From the NCBI GenBank assembly GCA_903875425.1, contig CAIQWC010000040.1, positions 184,058 through 248,057 on the forward strand: a DNA stretch of 64,000 bases. The letters are read 5' to 3'. The stretch's first letter is position 1. Each line of letters opens with the position of its first letter. This stretch comes from an uncultured Actinomycetes bacterium (lineage in GTDB: Bacteria; Actinomycetota; Acidimicrobiia; Acidimicrobiales; RAAP-2). Made by a program: the position numbers and the translations under genes. The notes under the pieces were generated by a model. It was not told the DNA's origin. It searched no databases and worked only from the letters and a program-made list of their open reading frames with translations. Of this stretch, positions 39,679 through 47,137 are shown one piece after another.

Positions 39679-40466
39679 ATAGCGAGGCGCTTGTCAGCAT
39701 TTCGGGCCTTGTCGTTGAACGAGATAGTCGCGCCATTTGCTCGGTGGAATCGCTTGAGGTTTTGTCCGGCCAACATTGGGCGGTCATTGGGCCCAATGGT
39801 TCAGGAAAGTCGACCTTGCTCTCGGTACTGTCGGCACGGCTGTGGCCGACGGAGGGTCAGGTGTCCTTACTCGGAGAGCGAATTGGACGAACCGATCTCC
39901 GAGCTTTGCGCGGGAGACTCGGTCTCTTAAGTTCGACGCTCGCTCGGCAACTAAGAGAGCAACTTGTCGCTCACGATGTCGTGGTTACGGGTCGTGATGG
40001 CGCCTTAGAACCATGGTGGGTGACCTACGACGACGCTGACCACATCCGCGCTGATGCGATGTTGGCACAGCTGGGAATGGGCAGCTATCGAAATCGAACG
40101 CTTGAATCGATGTCTGAGGGTGAACGCACAACCGTGCTCTTAGCCAGAGTGTTGATGGCCGAACCAGCCTTGCTCTTGCTCGATGAGCCAGCTTCGGGGC
40201 TGGATTTAGGGGCTCGAGAACGTCTCCTTGGCTTACTTGATGCCATTGCGCTCGACCCCGGAACACCACGAATCATGGTGAGCCATCACCTTGAGGAGCT
40301 ACCCGCGAGTACGAGTCATGCCCTAGTTTTCAAAGATGGCCGAATTGTGGCCCAGGGGGCGGCCTCCGAGGTCATCGCTTCCGAGGTCATTAGCGAGGCC
40401 TTCGAGGTTAACGTCGAGGTCGAACGCCACGGGCACGGACGCTACGTCGTCCGCTCGAAAGCCTAA
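39675..40466 (+). CDS. ABC-type ATP-binding protein without a permease gene
   Basis: 263 residues. Walker A GPNGSGKST near residue 38, a Q-loop region that lacks a clear Gln (LGLLSSTLARQLRE), a signature variant MSEGERT in place of LSGGQ, Walker B ALLLLDEPASGLD, and H-loop MVSHHLEELP. Overall like ModF/YchF-unrelated orphan ATPases that act without membrane subunits. The upstream overlapping gene encodes a four-helix membrane protein, which does not look like an ABC permease. Role unknown. Confidence 0.8.
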   Translation: MNSEALVSISGLVVERDSRAICSVESLEVLSGQHWAVIGPNGSGKSTLLSVLSARLWPTEGQVSLLGERIGRTDLRALRGRLGLLSSTLARQLREQLVAHDVVVTGRDGALEPWWVTYDDADHIRADAMLAQLGMGSYRNRTLESMSEGERTTVLLARVLMAEPALLLLDEPASGLDLGARERLLGLLDAIALDPGTPRIMVSHHLEELPASTSHALVFKDGRIVAQGAASEVIASEVISEAFEVNVEVERHGHGRYVVRSKA

Positions 40467-40536
40467 GTATCCACCACTTTTAGCCTTTAAATGGCTACCT
40501 TTGACTCCCAGCCGACAAAGGAGGCCGGGAGAAGTC

Positions 40537-41379
40537 ATGACAGTCGTACTGATCCTTGTGGTGCTGTGGGGCGTGGCGCTCGGAATTCCGGCCGCCCGCT
40601 GGATCCAGCGCCGTTCTGGACAGGGATCGATCGACTCGTTTCATCATTCTCTCGACACCCTCGAACGGTCAGGGCCGAAACTAGTCGTGCCCGCCTACCG
40701 CCTGTCGGGTTCAGGTGCAGAAGCGTATGGGGATGAGCAACGGAACGCAACGTTCGGTAGTTCCGCAAAGCCCAAACTCGTGTTGCTTCGACCGCTGAAC
40801 GGTTTAAAAGGGGATGCGATGTATCACGAAGACGATGCTTGGACAGACGACGATTCGGGCGAGCGCTACGAGCGCGTGTACACCGAACAAGACGGCTATA
40901 CCTACGACGATGAGTACTTCGGCGCGGGAGTCGCGTCGGGTAGTTCGGGTCGTCGCATTGCAGCCGCAAAGCGTCGCAAGATTGTGCTTTCCTTAGCCGG
41001 CGTTTTTATCGGCACCTTGATCCTCGGTTTCGCAATGTCGGTTCTGTGGGATCTGACCTTGATTGCCTTCCTTGGTCTTGTGGGCTATGTGGGTCTGATG
41101 GCCCGTGCAGCCCTGGCCGAAGGCGGGACTGAGCGAGCTGCCATCCGTCCCAGCATGAGTGACCGACTCAAGAGTCGACTGCTTGATGATGCATACGACG
41201 ATGATGCTTTCGATGACTATGAAGACCAGGGCTATGAAGAGACTCGGGTGGTGAGGGGTGGCGGTGAGCGTCACATTGCCCACCACGTGGCTCAGGGCGG
41301 TTCAGCGCAGCGCGACAGTGATGAGTACTACGACGAAGAAGACTGGTACGAAGAACCTCGTCGGGCTGTGGGCCGTTAG
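40537..41379 (+). CDS. Membrane-anchored protein with acidic tail
   Basis: 280 residues from the ATG at 40537, which has an AAAGGAGG ribosome site; an upstream in-frame extension overlaps the ABC gene and is rejected. One N-terminal helix (residues 2-20), a soluble linker with a Tyr/Asp/Glu-rich stretch (SGERYERVYTEQDGYTYDDEYF), a helix pair (about 155-200), and then a strongly acidic, Tyr-rich C-terminus (DDAYDDDAFDDYEDQGYEE and DEYYDEEDWYEEP). I know no family for it; similar actinobacterial proteins are annotated only as hypothetical. Confidence 0.7.
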   Translation: MTVVLILVVLWGVALGIPAARWIQRRSGQGSIDSFHHSLDTLERSGPKLVVPAYRLSGSGAEAYGDEQRNATFGSSAKPKLVLLRPLNGLKGDAMYHEDDAWTDDDSGERYERVYTEQDGYTYDDEYFGAGVASGSSGRRIAAAKRRKIVLSLAGVFIGTLILGFAMSVLWDLTLIAFLGLVGYVGLMARAALAEGGTERAAIRPSMSDRLKSRLLDDAYDDDAFDDYEDQGYEETRVVRGGGERHIAHHVAQGGSAQRDSDEYYDEEDWYEEPRRAVGR

Positions 41380-41391
41380 GCCGCCAAGGGC

Positions 41392-41397
41392 TACAAT
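41392..41397 (+). promoter_or_regulatory. Putative -10 box of tRNA-Ala
   Basis: TACAAT 12 bases before the tRNA 5' end; no clear -35 element. Confidence 0.35.
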
Positions 41398-41409
41398 GAG
41401 GACCCCGTT

Positions 41410-41485
41410 GGGGGTGTAGCTCAGTTGGCAGAGCGCTACGTTCGCAATGTAGAGGCCGTGGGTTCAACTCCCATCACCTCCACCA
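41410..41485 (+). tRNA. tRNA-Ala (anticodon CGC)
   Basis: Acceptor GGGGGTG paired with CACCTCC including the G3:U70 alanine identity pair, D arm TAGCTCAGTTGGCAGAGC, anticodon loop TTCGCAA giving CGC (reads GCG), T loop TTCAACT, discriminator A and encoded CCA. 76 bases. Confidence 0.96.
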
Positions 41486-41492
41486 ACTGGAG

Positions 41493-41526
41493 AAGCCGGT
41501 GCGTAAGCGCCGGCTTTCTTCTCTTT
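41493..41526 (+). terminator. Rho-independent terminator after tRNA-Ala
   Basis: AAGCCGGTGC, a GTAA tetraloop and GCGCCGGCTT form a ten-pair stem with one G-U pair, followed by the pyrimidine run TCTTCTCTTT. A clear intrinsic terminator eight bases after the CCA. Confidence 0.85.
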
Positions 41527-41573
41527 GTGAGGGCGGTGATGGCCGTCTGAGCGTTATCTGCCATGATCAATAT

Positions 41574-42935
41574 ATGACAACGTTTGATGTTTTGAACCCA
41601 GCAACCGAAGCCATCATCGCCTCGATTAAGCAATCAACGGTGGCCGAAACTGATGCTGCCATTGACGCGGCAGCCCGAGCCTTCGAGAGCTGGCGCCATG
41701 TCGCCCCGGCAGACCGTGCCCGCTTGCTTCGACGTTTTGCAGATCTTGTCGATCAGAATCTTGAACAGCTTGCCCAGATTGAGGTTGCTAATGCTGGGCA
41801 CACGATCGGGAATGCTCGATGGGAAGCGGGCAACGTTCGCGACGTGCTTGAGTACTACGCTGCCGCCCCAGAGCGAAACCTTGGGAAGCAGATTCCCGTC
41901 GCTGGCGGCATTGATATCACCTTTAATGAACCACTTGGTGTTGTCGGCATCATCGTGCCGTGGAACTTTCCCATGCCCATCGCGGGATGGGGCTTCGCTC
42001 CCGCGTTAGCGGCGGGCAATACCGTGGTGTTAAAGCCGGCTGAGATTACACCGATGTCGGCATTGCGCCTTGGTGAACTTGCACTCGAAGCTGGCCTTCC
42101 CGCTGGCGTCCTCACCATCATCACGGGTACGGGATCAGAGGTGGGCTGGCGCTTTGTCACTAACGAAAAGGTTGCCAAGGTCTGCTTCACTGGTTCCACG
42201 CAGGTGGGTAAGAAAATCATGGCGGGAGCTGCCGAACAGGTAAAGCGCGTCACCTTGGAGTTGGGTGGTAAGAGTGCGAATATCGTATTTGGTGACTCAG
42301 ATCTCGAGCTGGCCGCGGCAAGAGCTCCCTACGGCGTATTCGATAATGCTGGGCAAGACTGCTGCGCTCGCAGCCGAATCTTGGTACAGCGCAGTGTCTT
42401 CGACCGCTTCCTCGAGTTGCTTGAGCCCGCAGTAAAAGGTTTCAAGGTTGGGGATCCCGCATCGGAGGATACTGAAATGGGCCCCTTGGTTTCTGCCGCC
42501 CAGCTCGGTGTGGTGCGCTCCTTTGTCCCCGACGAGGCCCCGGTAGCCTTTCAGGGCTCCGCTCCTGTCGGGCCGGGCTTTTGGTTTCCCCCGACGGTGC
42601 TCACCCCTCAAAGCCCATCAGACCGTGCGGTGGTGGAGGAGATCTTTGGACCTGTCGTCGTCGTCTTGCCTTTCGAGGACGAAGCTGACGCTATCCGCCT
42701 TGCAAACGACACCGTCTACGGCTTGTCGGGTTCGATTTGGACCAGTGATGTCGGCCGTGCGATACGCGTGGCACGGGCTGTTGATTCTGGAAACCTCAGC
42801 GTGAACTCGCACTCGTCGGTTCGGTACTCGACGCCGTTTGGTGGTTTCAAGCAGTCTGGAATTGGTCGCGAACTCGGTCCTGATGCGCTGTTGAGTTTCA
42901 GCGACGTCAAGAACGTCTTTATCGCTACCGAATAG
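41574..42935 (+). CDS. Aldehyde dehydrogenase (NAD(P)-dependent)
   Basis: 453 residues from the ATG at 41574. The upstream in-frame ATG at 41499 would start inside the tRNA terminator and is rejected. Motifs: VPWNFPMPIAGW, the NAD site FTGSTQVGKKI, the general-base Glu in LELGGKSANIVF, the nucleophile region GQDCCARSR with Cys263/Cys264, and IFGPVVVVLPFEDE. Closest in style to gamma-aminobutyraldehyde/betaine-type ALDHs, but the substrate is not clear. No operon partners: a tRNA precedes and an RNA-like region follows. Confidence 0.93.
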   Translation: MTTFDVLNPATEAIIASIKQSTVAETDAAIDAAARAFESWRHVAPADRARLLRRFADLVDQNLEQLAQIEVANAGHTIGNARWEAGNVRDVLEYYAAAPERNLGKQIPVAGGIDITFNEPLGVVGIIVPWNFPMPIAGWGFAPALAAGNTVVLKPAEITPMSALRLGELALEAGLPAGVLTIITGTGSEVGWRFVTNEKVAKVCFTGSTQVGKKIMAGAAEQVKRVTLELGGKSANIVFGDSDLELAAARAPYGVFDNAGQDCCARSRILVQRSVFDRFLELLEPAVKGFKVGDPASEDTEMGPLVSAAQLGVVRSFVPDEAPVAFQGSAPVGPGFWFPPTVLTPQSPSDRAVVEEIFGPVVVVLPFEDEADAIRLANDTVYGLSGSIWTSDVGRAIRVARAVDSGNLSVNSHSSVRYSTPFGGFKQSGIGRELGPDALLSFSDVKNVFIATE

Positions 42936-43066
42936 TGATGAGCGACCGTGTCGCTCGCTGTGGGTAACTACCCCTTTACCTGTGGAAAGAGTTGTGGGTA
43001 GATCAACTGCTTCGGTGGAGTACCTATGAATGTCAGTGGAATTCATGAGGATTTCGTAGTTTTGCG

Positions 43067-43095
43067 TTGACCACGTCTCGGTGAGCATGCACAAT
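43067..43095 (+). promoter_or_regulatory. Promoter of the structured RNA
   Basis: TTGACC, a 17-base spacer and CACAAT: five of six bases at -35 and optimal spacing. The expected start is near 43102, directly before the first repeat unit. No reading frame begins downstream. Confidence 0.55.
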
Positions 43096-43115
43096 ACATG
43101 CCAGCAAGTAGTGCG

Positions 43116-43263
43116 ATCCACCGCTCGAACAACAGGAGGGGAAACCCAACTTGAGGGCGTTGACGCAGGGGGCTCTCGGCAACGAGGGCTGGAGTGTCAG
43201 AGGGGAGTTCCTCGAAAGAGGGGTTCTTCCAGCGGTAAGGACTATGAGCGATGAGGTGATGTA
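43116..43263 (+). repeat. RNA unit 1
   Basis: Most divergent unit. ATCCACCG at 43116; GGG-GAAA-CCC hairpin at 43138-43147; CTCTCG-GCAA-CGAGGG at 43173-43188; CCTC-GAAA-GAGG at 43210-43221. It is shorter than units 2 and 3 between the first box and the second hairpin by 14 bases. Confidence 0.65.
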
Positions 43264-43426
43264 ATCCACCGAACGTCGTTGGCGGAGGAACTGGGGCAAC
43301 CCGGGGAGGCCACGGGGACGGTTTTCGCAGGGGGCTCTCGGCAACGAGGGTTGGAGCGAAGGCAGGGCTGGAGGTTGGAAGGACCTTCAGGCTGGAGAGG
43401 CGAGGATCACCTCGGGCGGAGGAGGA
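43264..43426 (+). repeat. RNA unit 2
   Basis: ATCCACCGAACG at 43264, CGGAGGAACTGGGGCAACCC with its hairpin stem at 43291-43295/43300-43304, the CTCTCG-GCAA-CGAGGG hairpin at 43335-43350, and GGTTGGAAGGACC near 43374. Nearly identical to unit 3 in both hairpin blocks. Confidence 0.7.
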
Positions 43427-43560
43427 ATCCACCGAACGCGTGCTGCGGAGGAACTGGGGCAACCCGGGGAGGCCCAGTAAGCGTCTCTGTCAGGGGGCTC
43501 TCGGAAACGAGGGCTGGAGGCAGGGAGCGTCGGGGCCTGGAAGGACCCTAGAGGCAGAGG
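43427..43560 (+). repeat. RNA unit 3
   Basis: ATCCACCGAACG at 43427, first hairpin stem at 43454-43458/43463-43467, second hairpin at 43498-43513 with a GAAA instead of a GCAA loop, and CCTGGAAGGACCC near 43537. The spacing from box to second hairpin (64 bases) equals that of unit 2. Confidence 0.7.
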
Positions 43561-43639
43561 GAAGAACTTTCGCCAACCCGTTGAGAGAGCGGAGGTGAGC
43601 TGCCCGACACAGCGAGCCAGAGCCCATCTCAGAGCGGAC

Positions 43640-43681
43640 GGCCCCGAGAGGCAGGAAACACGTTTCCGGTCACTCGGGGCC
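43640..43681 (+). terminator. Long 3' helix of the structured RNA
   Basis: GGCCCCGAG at 43640 pairs with CTCGGGGCC at 43673 (nine pairs), enclosing an inner stem GGAAAC/GTTTCC. No T run follows, so it is either the 3' boundary helix of the RNA or a factor-assisted stop before the convergent gene. Confidence 0.4.
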
Positions 43682-43696
43682 GGCTCGCAGCGGGAG

Positions 43697-44569
43697 TTAG
43701 TGCAGTGAGGCGAAACAGCCCGCGGGACGCGCACCTGACGAGATCAACTGCTCGAGTTCACGCTGAACGATAACGAGGTCGCCGGGATGGGTAACTCCTA
43801 GGCAGCGCGATTCGGTGGCGAGAACGCGAACGTCTCTCAGTGAGTGTTCCTTCAACAAAAATTTACCCTCGATCATGTCTTCGACCGCAACGGGTAGCAG
43901 TACCTCTGATTCTTCGCTGGCTGCCTTCGCGTGATTCATCGCCTGGTCGAGCACGCTCCACATCGCTGGAGCAAAGCCCCAGAGGTTCATGGACACTAAG
44001 CCATCAGGTTCGAGTACGCGCGGGGCTAGACCGTCTTCACTCAGAAATTCATCGCCACGGTGGATGACTTGACGACGCTCGGTAATGGAAACAAGGTGCT
44101 CATCATCAACAACGCACACACCTCTTGTGACGGGGTCACTACCGACAAGGGCTCCAGAAAGATGAAAACCGATCAGGACGTTGCTGGCCTTGGTTCGTAA
44201 GTGTCCAGCGAGAAGTTCCATAGCCTCATATCCATAGAGGTCATCGGCGTTGGAGACACCAAAGGCTGCCCCGTCGCTGACAAAGTCCCGGGCACAGAGG
44301 AGGGCGTGAACGGTTCCGAGCGCTTGGTCTTGAACAGCAAAGTCAACCGAGATCGACGATGGCCATACCGAAGCCACGTGCTCGCGAATTTCAGGACCGG
44401 TGTCGTTGTTAACAACGAGAACAAGATGCTCAAAGCCAGCGGCAACCGCGTCAGAAGCAATGAGGTCAATGACTGCTTCGCCGTGAAGCCCTATGGGGGC
44501 AAGAGGCTTGATCGCTCCAAAGCGACGGGCTCGCCCAGCGGCCAAGATAACGAGGGCGGGCTTACTCAT
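43697..44569 (-). CDS. Sugar-phosphate nucleotidyltransferase
   Basis: 290 residues, GT-A nucleotidyltransferase fold. The N-terminal pyrophosphorylase motif reads ILAAGRARRFGAIKPLAPIG, followed by QDQALGTVHALLCAR and the metal-binding SNADDLYG. Activates a sugar phosphate as NDP-sugar, or acts in a related transfer; the substrate is not evident. The start is placed at 44569 because it overlaps the fabH-like stop as ATGA; a start three codons earlier is possible. Probably co-transcribed behind the FabH-like gene. Its 3' end faces the structured RNA. Confidence 0.8.
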   Translation of the reverse strand: MSKPALVILAAGRARRFGAIKPLAPIGLHGEAVIDLIASDAVAAGFEHLVLVVNNDTGPEIREHVASVWPSSISVDFAVQDQALGTVHALLCARDFVSDGAAFGVSNADDLYGYEAMELLAGHLRTKASNVLIGFHLSGALVGSDPVTRGVCVVDDEHLVSITERRQVIHRGDEFLSEDGLAPRVLEPDGLVSMNLWGFAPAMWSVLDQAMNHAKAASEESEVLLPVAVEDMIEGKFLLKEHSLRDVRVLATESRCLGVTHPGDLVIVQRELEQLISSGARPAGCFASLH

Positions 44570-45492
44570 GGATTCCACCGAAGAATCAGGCTGGCCCAGG
44601 TCATCCCTGCCCCAAAGCCCGTCAGTAAGACGAGGTCACCGGGCTTGAGACGGTCCTCCTCAATGGCGTCAACGAGGGCGAGGGGTATGGAGGCGGCGGA
44701 CGTGTTGCCGTAGCGATCTACGGTGATCATGGCCTTGGATTCTTCGATTCCGAGACGCTGACACGCTGATTGAATGATCCGCAGGTTGGCTTGGTGGGGG
44801 ACCATCAGGGCGAGATCATTAACCGTGATACCCGCTTTGTCCATAGCTTCATTCGACGAGTCAACGATGACCTGCACGGCTTTTCTGAAGACTTCCTTAC
44901 CAACCATGTGGAGGTAACTGCCATGTTCGGCGTAGAGAAGATGTTTTAGATCACCATCGGAACCGAGCACGTAACTCAAGAGATCACCGGGACCGTCGGT
45001 GGCTTCGAGCACTACGGCGCCAGCACCATCACCAAAGAGGACTGCGGTAGAGCGATCGGTAAAGTCGGTAATGGTCGAGAGTTGCTCGGCGCCAATAAGG
45101 AGTATGCGGCGCAGCCCCGTAGCGAGCAGTCCATTGGCTACGGCCATACCGTAGGCAAAACCCGAACACGCGGCGTTGATATCGAGGGCGCCTCCGCTAA
45201 TGCCGAGGGCGGCTTGAATGGCGACCGCAGTGGAGGGAACAATTTGATCTGAGGTAGTCGTGGCCAACAGCACCATGTCAATTTCGGCGCCGGTAATGCC
45301 CGCTACGGCTAGCGCACGCTGCGACGCGAGGATGGACAAACTCGCGACCGAACCACCGATGTAGCGCTGGCGGATACCGGTACGCTCAGTGATCCACTCG
45401 TCGGAGGTGTCAAGCGTTTTGGCGAGGTCGTCGTTGGTGACGAGCTTTTCGCCCAGGGCCTTGCCCCAACCGATGACGCGTAGTCCCTTCAT
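44566..45492 (-). CDS. fabH: Beta-ketoacyl-ACP synthase III (FabH-like)
   Basis: Thiolase-fold condensing enzyme, 308 residues. Catalytic Cys in DINAACSGFAYGMAVA, His in VPHQANLRI, Asn in GNTSAASIPLAL: the FabH Cys-His-Asn triad. It normally starts fatty acid synthesis from acetyl-CoA and malonyl-ACP. No other fab genes are nearby, and a nucleotidyltransferase overlaps its end, so a specialised role (a lipid- or polyketide-like starter) is possible. Confidence 0.92.
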   Translation of the reverse strand: MKGLRVIGWGKALGEKLVTNDDLAKTLDTSDEWITERTGIRQRYIGGSVASLSILASQRALAVAGITGAEIDMVLLATTTSDQIVPSTAVAIQAALGISGGALDINAACSGFAYGMAVANGLLATGLRRILLIGAEQLSTITDFTDRSTAVLFGDGAGAVVLEATDGPGDLLSYVLGSDGDLKHLLYAEHGSYLHMVGKEVFRKAVQVIVDSSNEAMDKAGITVNDLALMVPHQANLRIIQSACQRLGIEESKAMITVDRYGNTSAASIPLALVDAIEEDRLKPGDLVLLTGFGAGMTWASLILRWNP

Positions 45493-45570
45493 CGAACGAA
45501 CACTGGGCGAGGGGCGGTGGCGAAAAGCATTCTGATCAGCATACGAGGGCGAGAGCCTACAGCCGGGTTT

Positions 45571-45981
45571 TCAGCCCTGGGGGGCCGAAACGACAGCCAG
45601 CGTGCAGCGGGCATCACATATCGCTCGCTGGAGGTGATCAACGACACCAATATGCCATACGTGGATCGATCGACCTTTACGAATCGGGGTAGCGGTGGCA
45701 GTAATCATCCCCTCAGATACCCCTCGAAGGTGGCTGGCATTGATTTCTATGCCAACCACGGTTTGCCCTTGGCCCACGCTTAATGCCGCGCCCATGGATG
45801 CGGCCGATTCAGCGAGCAGGGCTGAGACGCCACCGTGGAGGAGGCCGAAGGGTTGGTGAGTTTTATCGGTGACATCGAGTTCTAAGACAACCCGGTCAGG
45901 CTGCGCCTCGACGACTCTGATCCCGAGATGCTTGTGGACACCTCGGTCCTCGATGCCTTCAAAGAGTGGATTATCAGCCAT
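45571..45981 (-). CDS. Hotdog-fold thioesterase (PaaI/MenI type)
   Basis: 136 residues. GLLHGGVSALLAESAASMGA holds the central hotdog helix with the catalytic acidic residue; VGIEINASHLRGV and GRSIHVWHIGVVD form the sheet. Hydrolyses an acyl-CoA thioester, perhaps an aromatic or menaquinone-pathway substrate. A TAGGCT box precedes the ATG by six bases, back to back with the promoter of the divergent threonine aldolase gene. Confidence 0.88.
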   Translation of the reverse strand: MADNPLFEGIEDRGVHKHLGIRVVEAQPDRVVLELDVTDKTHQPFGLLHGGVSALLAESAASMGAALSVGQGQTVVGIEINASHLRGVSEGMITATATPIRKGRSIHVWHIGVVDHLQRAICDARCTLAVVSAPQG

Positions 45982-45987
45982 GGCTCC

Positions 45988-45993
45988 AGCCTA
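45988..45993 (-). promoter_or_regulatory. Leaderless-type -10 box of thioesterase gene
   Basis: TAGGCT on the minus strand, six bases before the ATG at 45981. Confidence 0.5.
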
Positions 45994-45999
45994 GGTCGG

Positions 46000-46005
46000 T
46001 AGGAT
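46000..46005 (+). promoter_or_regulatory. Leaderless-type -10 box of threonine aldolase gene
   Basis: TAGGAT ending six bases before the ATG at 46012. Only 30 bases separate the two divergent start codons, so both promoters overlap. Confidence 0.5.
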
Positions 46006-46011
46006 CGCGGC

Positions 46012-47028
46012 ATGGCTACGACGACCATTGACCTGCGCTCAGATACCGTTACGCAGCCAACGCCCGAGATGCGCCAAAGCGCCTTTGAAGCCATTGTCGG
46101 TGATGACGGCATGGGCGAGGACCCGACGGTAACGCTGCTTGAAGCAAGTTTCGCGGCGCGGGTTGGAAAAGAAGCTGCGGTGTTTGTTCCGTCAGGAGTG
46201 ATGGCGAACCAAATTGCCCTTCGAATCTTGACGCGACCCGGCGACACGGTAGCGGCGGGTCGGCGGCAACACGTAGTTGGCTATGAGCTTGGTGCAGCGG
46301 GAAGGAATGCCTCCATTCAGTTTCAGATCCTTGATGATGCGCTGGGCACCTTTGATCTCAACGAGTTGGTCGAGGTTCTCGAAGGTGATGGATATCATCT
46401 CCCCTCGGTCACCGCGCTCTTCGTTGAAAACACCCACATGGCGTCGGGTGGCAGAACGTGGCCGATAGAGCAGCTGCGCCGACTCCCCGAGATCGCGCAG
46501 GGACGACCGATTCATCTTGATGGCGCGCGCCTCTTTAATGCTGAAGTCGCGACGGGAGTTAGCGCCGTGGAGATCTGCGCCTCTGCGACGACGGTATCGG
46601 CGTGTCTCTCCAAGGGACTGAGCGCCCCGGTTGGCTCGGTACTCGCGGGCCCAGCAGAACTCATGGCAGAGGCTCGGGTGGAACGGAAGCGCCTTGGTGG
46701 AGCGATGCGCCAAGGTGGCATCATTGCCGCTCCAGCATTGCTTGGGCTCAACACCATGGTGGAGCGATTGGCTGAAGACCATCGCCGTGCCCAGATCATT
46801 CGTGAAGCGGTCGCTCAGCGCTTCCCTGACGTCGCGGCGTCGCTTGAGGGCCAGGCCACCAACATCGTGGTGTTCCCTCATCCCGAGGTGCCGGCACTCT
46901 TGGCTTCGCTAGCATCTAAGGGTATTCTCGCGGGTCCCGTGGCCCCTGGTGTCGTGCGTTTTGTTACGCATCGCCATATCGATGACGCGATGGCCGAACA
47001 AACTGCCGAGGTAGTGCTCTCCCTCTGA
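46012..47028 (+). CDS. ltaE: Low-specificity L-threonine aldolase
   Basis: PLP enzyme splitting threonine or allo-threonine into glycine and acetaldehyde. 338 residues. DLRSDTVTQPTPEMRQSAFEA and GDDGMGEDPTV are the family N-terminus; HLDGARLFNA and the PLP-lysine motif CLSKGLSAPVGSVL follow. Length normal. Confidence 0.95.
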   Translation: MATTTIDLRSDTVTQPTPEMRQSAFEAIVGDDGMGEDPTVTLLEASFAARVGKEAAVFVPSGVMANQIALRILTRPGDTVAAGRRQHVVGYELGAAGRNASIQFQILDDALGTFDLNELVEVLEGDGYHLPSVTALFVENTHMASGGRTWPIEQLRRLPEIAQGRPIHLDGARLFNAEVATGVSAVEICASATTVSACLSKGLSAPVGSVLAGPAELMAEARVERKRLGGAMRQGGIIAAPALLGLNTMVERLAEDHRRAQIIREAVAQRFPDVAASLEGQATNIVVFPHPEVPALLASLASKGILAGPVAPGVVRFVTHRHIDDAMAEQTAEVVLSL

Positions 47029-47137
47029 GGGCAAGGTACGTGACTATCCTCGTGCTCATCGCTCGTCACCGAACCCTAGGACCCCGAGTTCATGAGAGAA
47101 TGGCAGGGGTTCATTACGGCGACGAGGAGATAGGGGG

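Larger units (their letters stand above)
43102..43685 (+). ncRNA. Large structured RNA candidate with three tandem units
   Basis: A 580-base stretch with no credible protein frame. It holds three homologous units beginning with ATCCACCG at 43116, 43264 and 43427. Each unit has a first hairpin capped by a GNRA loop (GAAA, GCAA, GCAA), a second hairpin CTCTCG-GNRA-CGAGGG, and a third small hairpin near GGAAGGACC or CCTC-GAAA-GAGG. GNRA loops appear only when read on the plus strand, and the loop varies between GCAA and GAAA while the stem is kept, as expected for RNA. A long closing helix follows at 43640-43681. I compared it by memory with RNase P, tmRNA, SRP, 6S and common riboswitches and found no match. 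The exact 3' end is uncertain. Confidence 0.6.

Noticed and set aside
43011..43019. TTCGGTGGA, complementary to the TCCACCGAA box of units 2 and 3
   Set aside because: It lies upstream of the predicted transcription start, so it cannot pair within the RNA; nine bases could match by chance.
43043..43551. Several 90-140 codon frames inside the repeat RNA region
   Set aside because: They are low-complexity, Pro/Ser/Arg-rich, overlap on both strands, lack ribosome sites and differ between the three units.
43102..43685. RNase P RNA, tmRNA or SRP RNA at this site
   Set aside because: None of the universal blocks is present: no GAGGAAAGTCC and ACAGAA pair for RNase P, no tRNA-like end for tmRNA, no GGAAGGAAGCAGC-type SRP loop.
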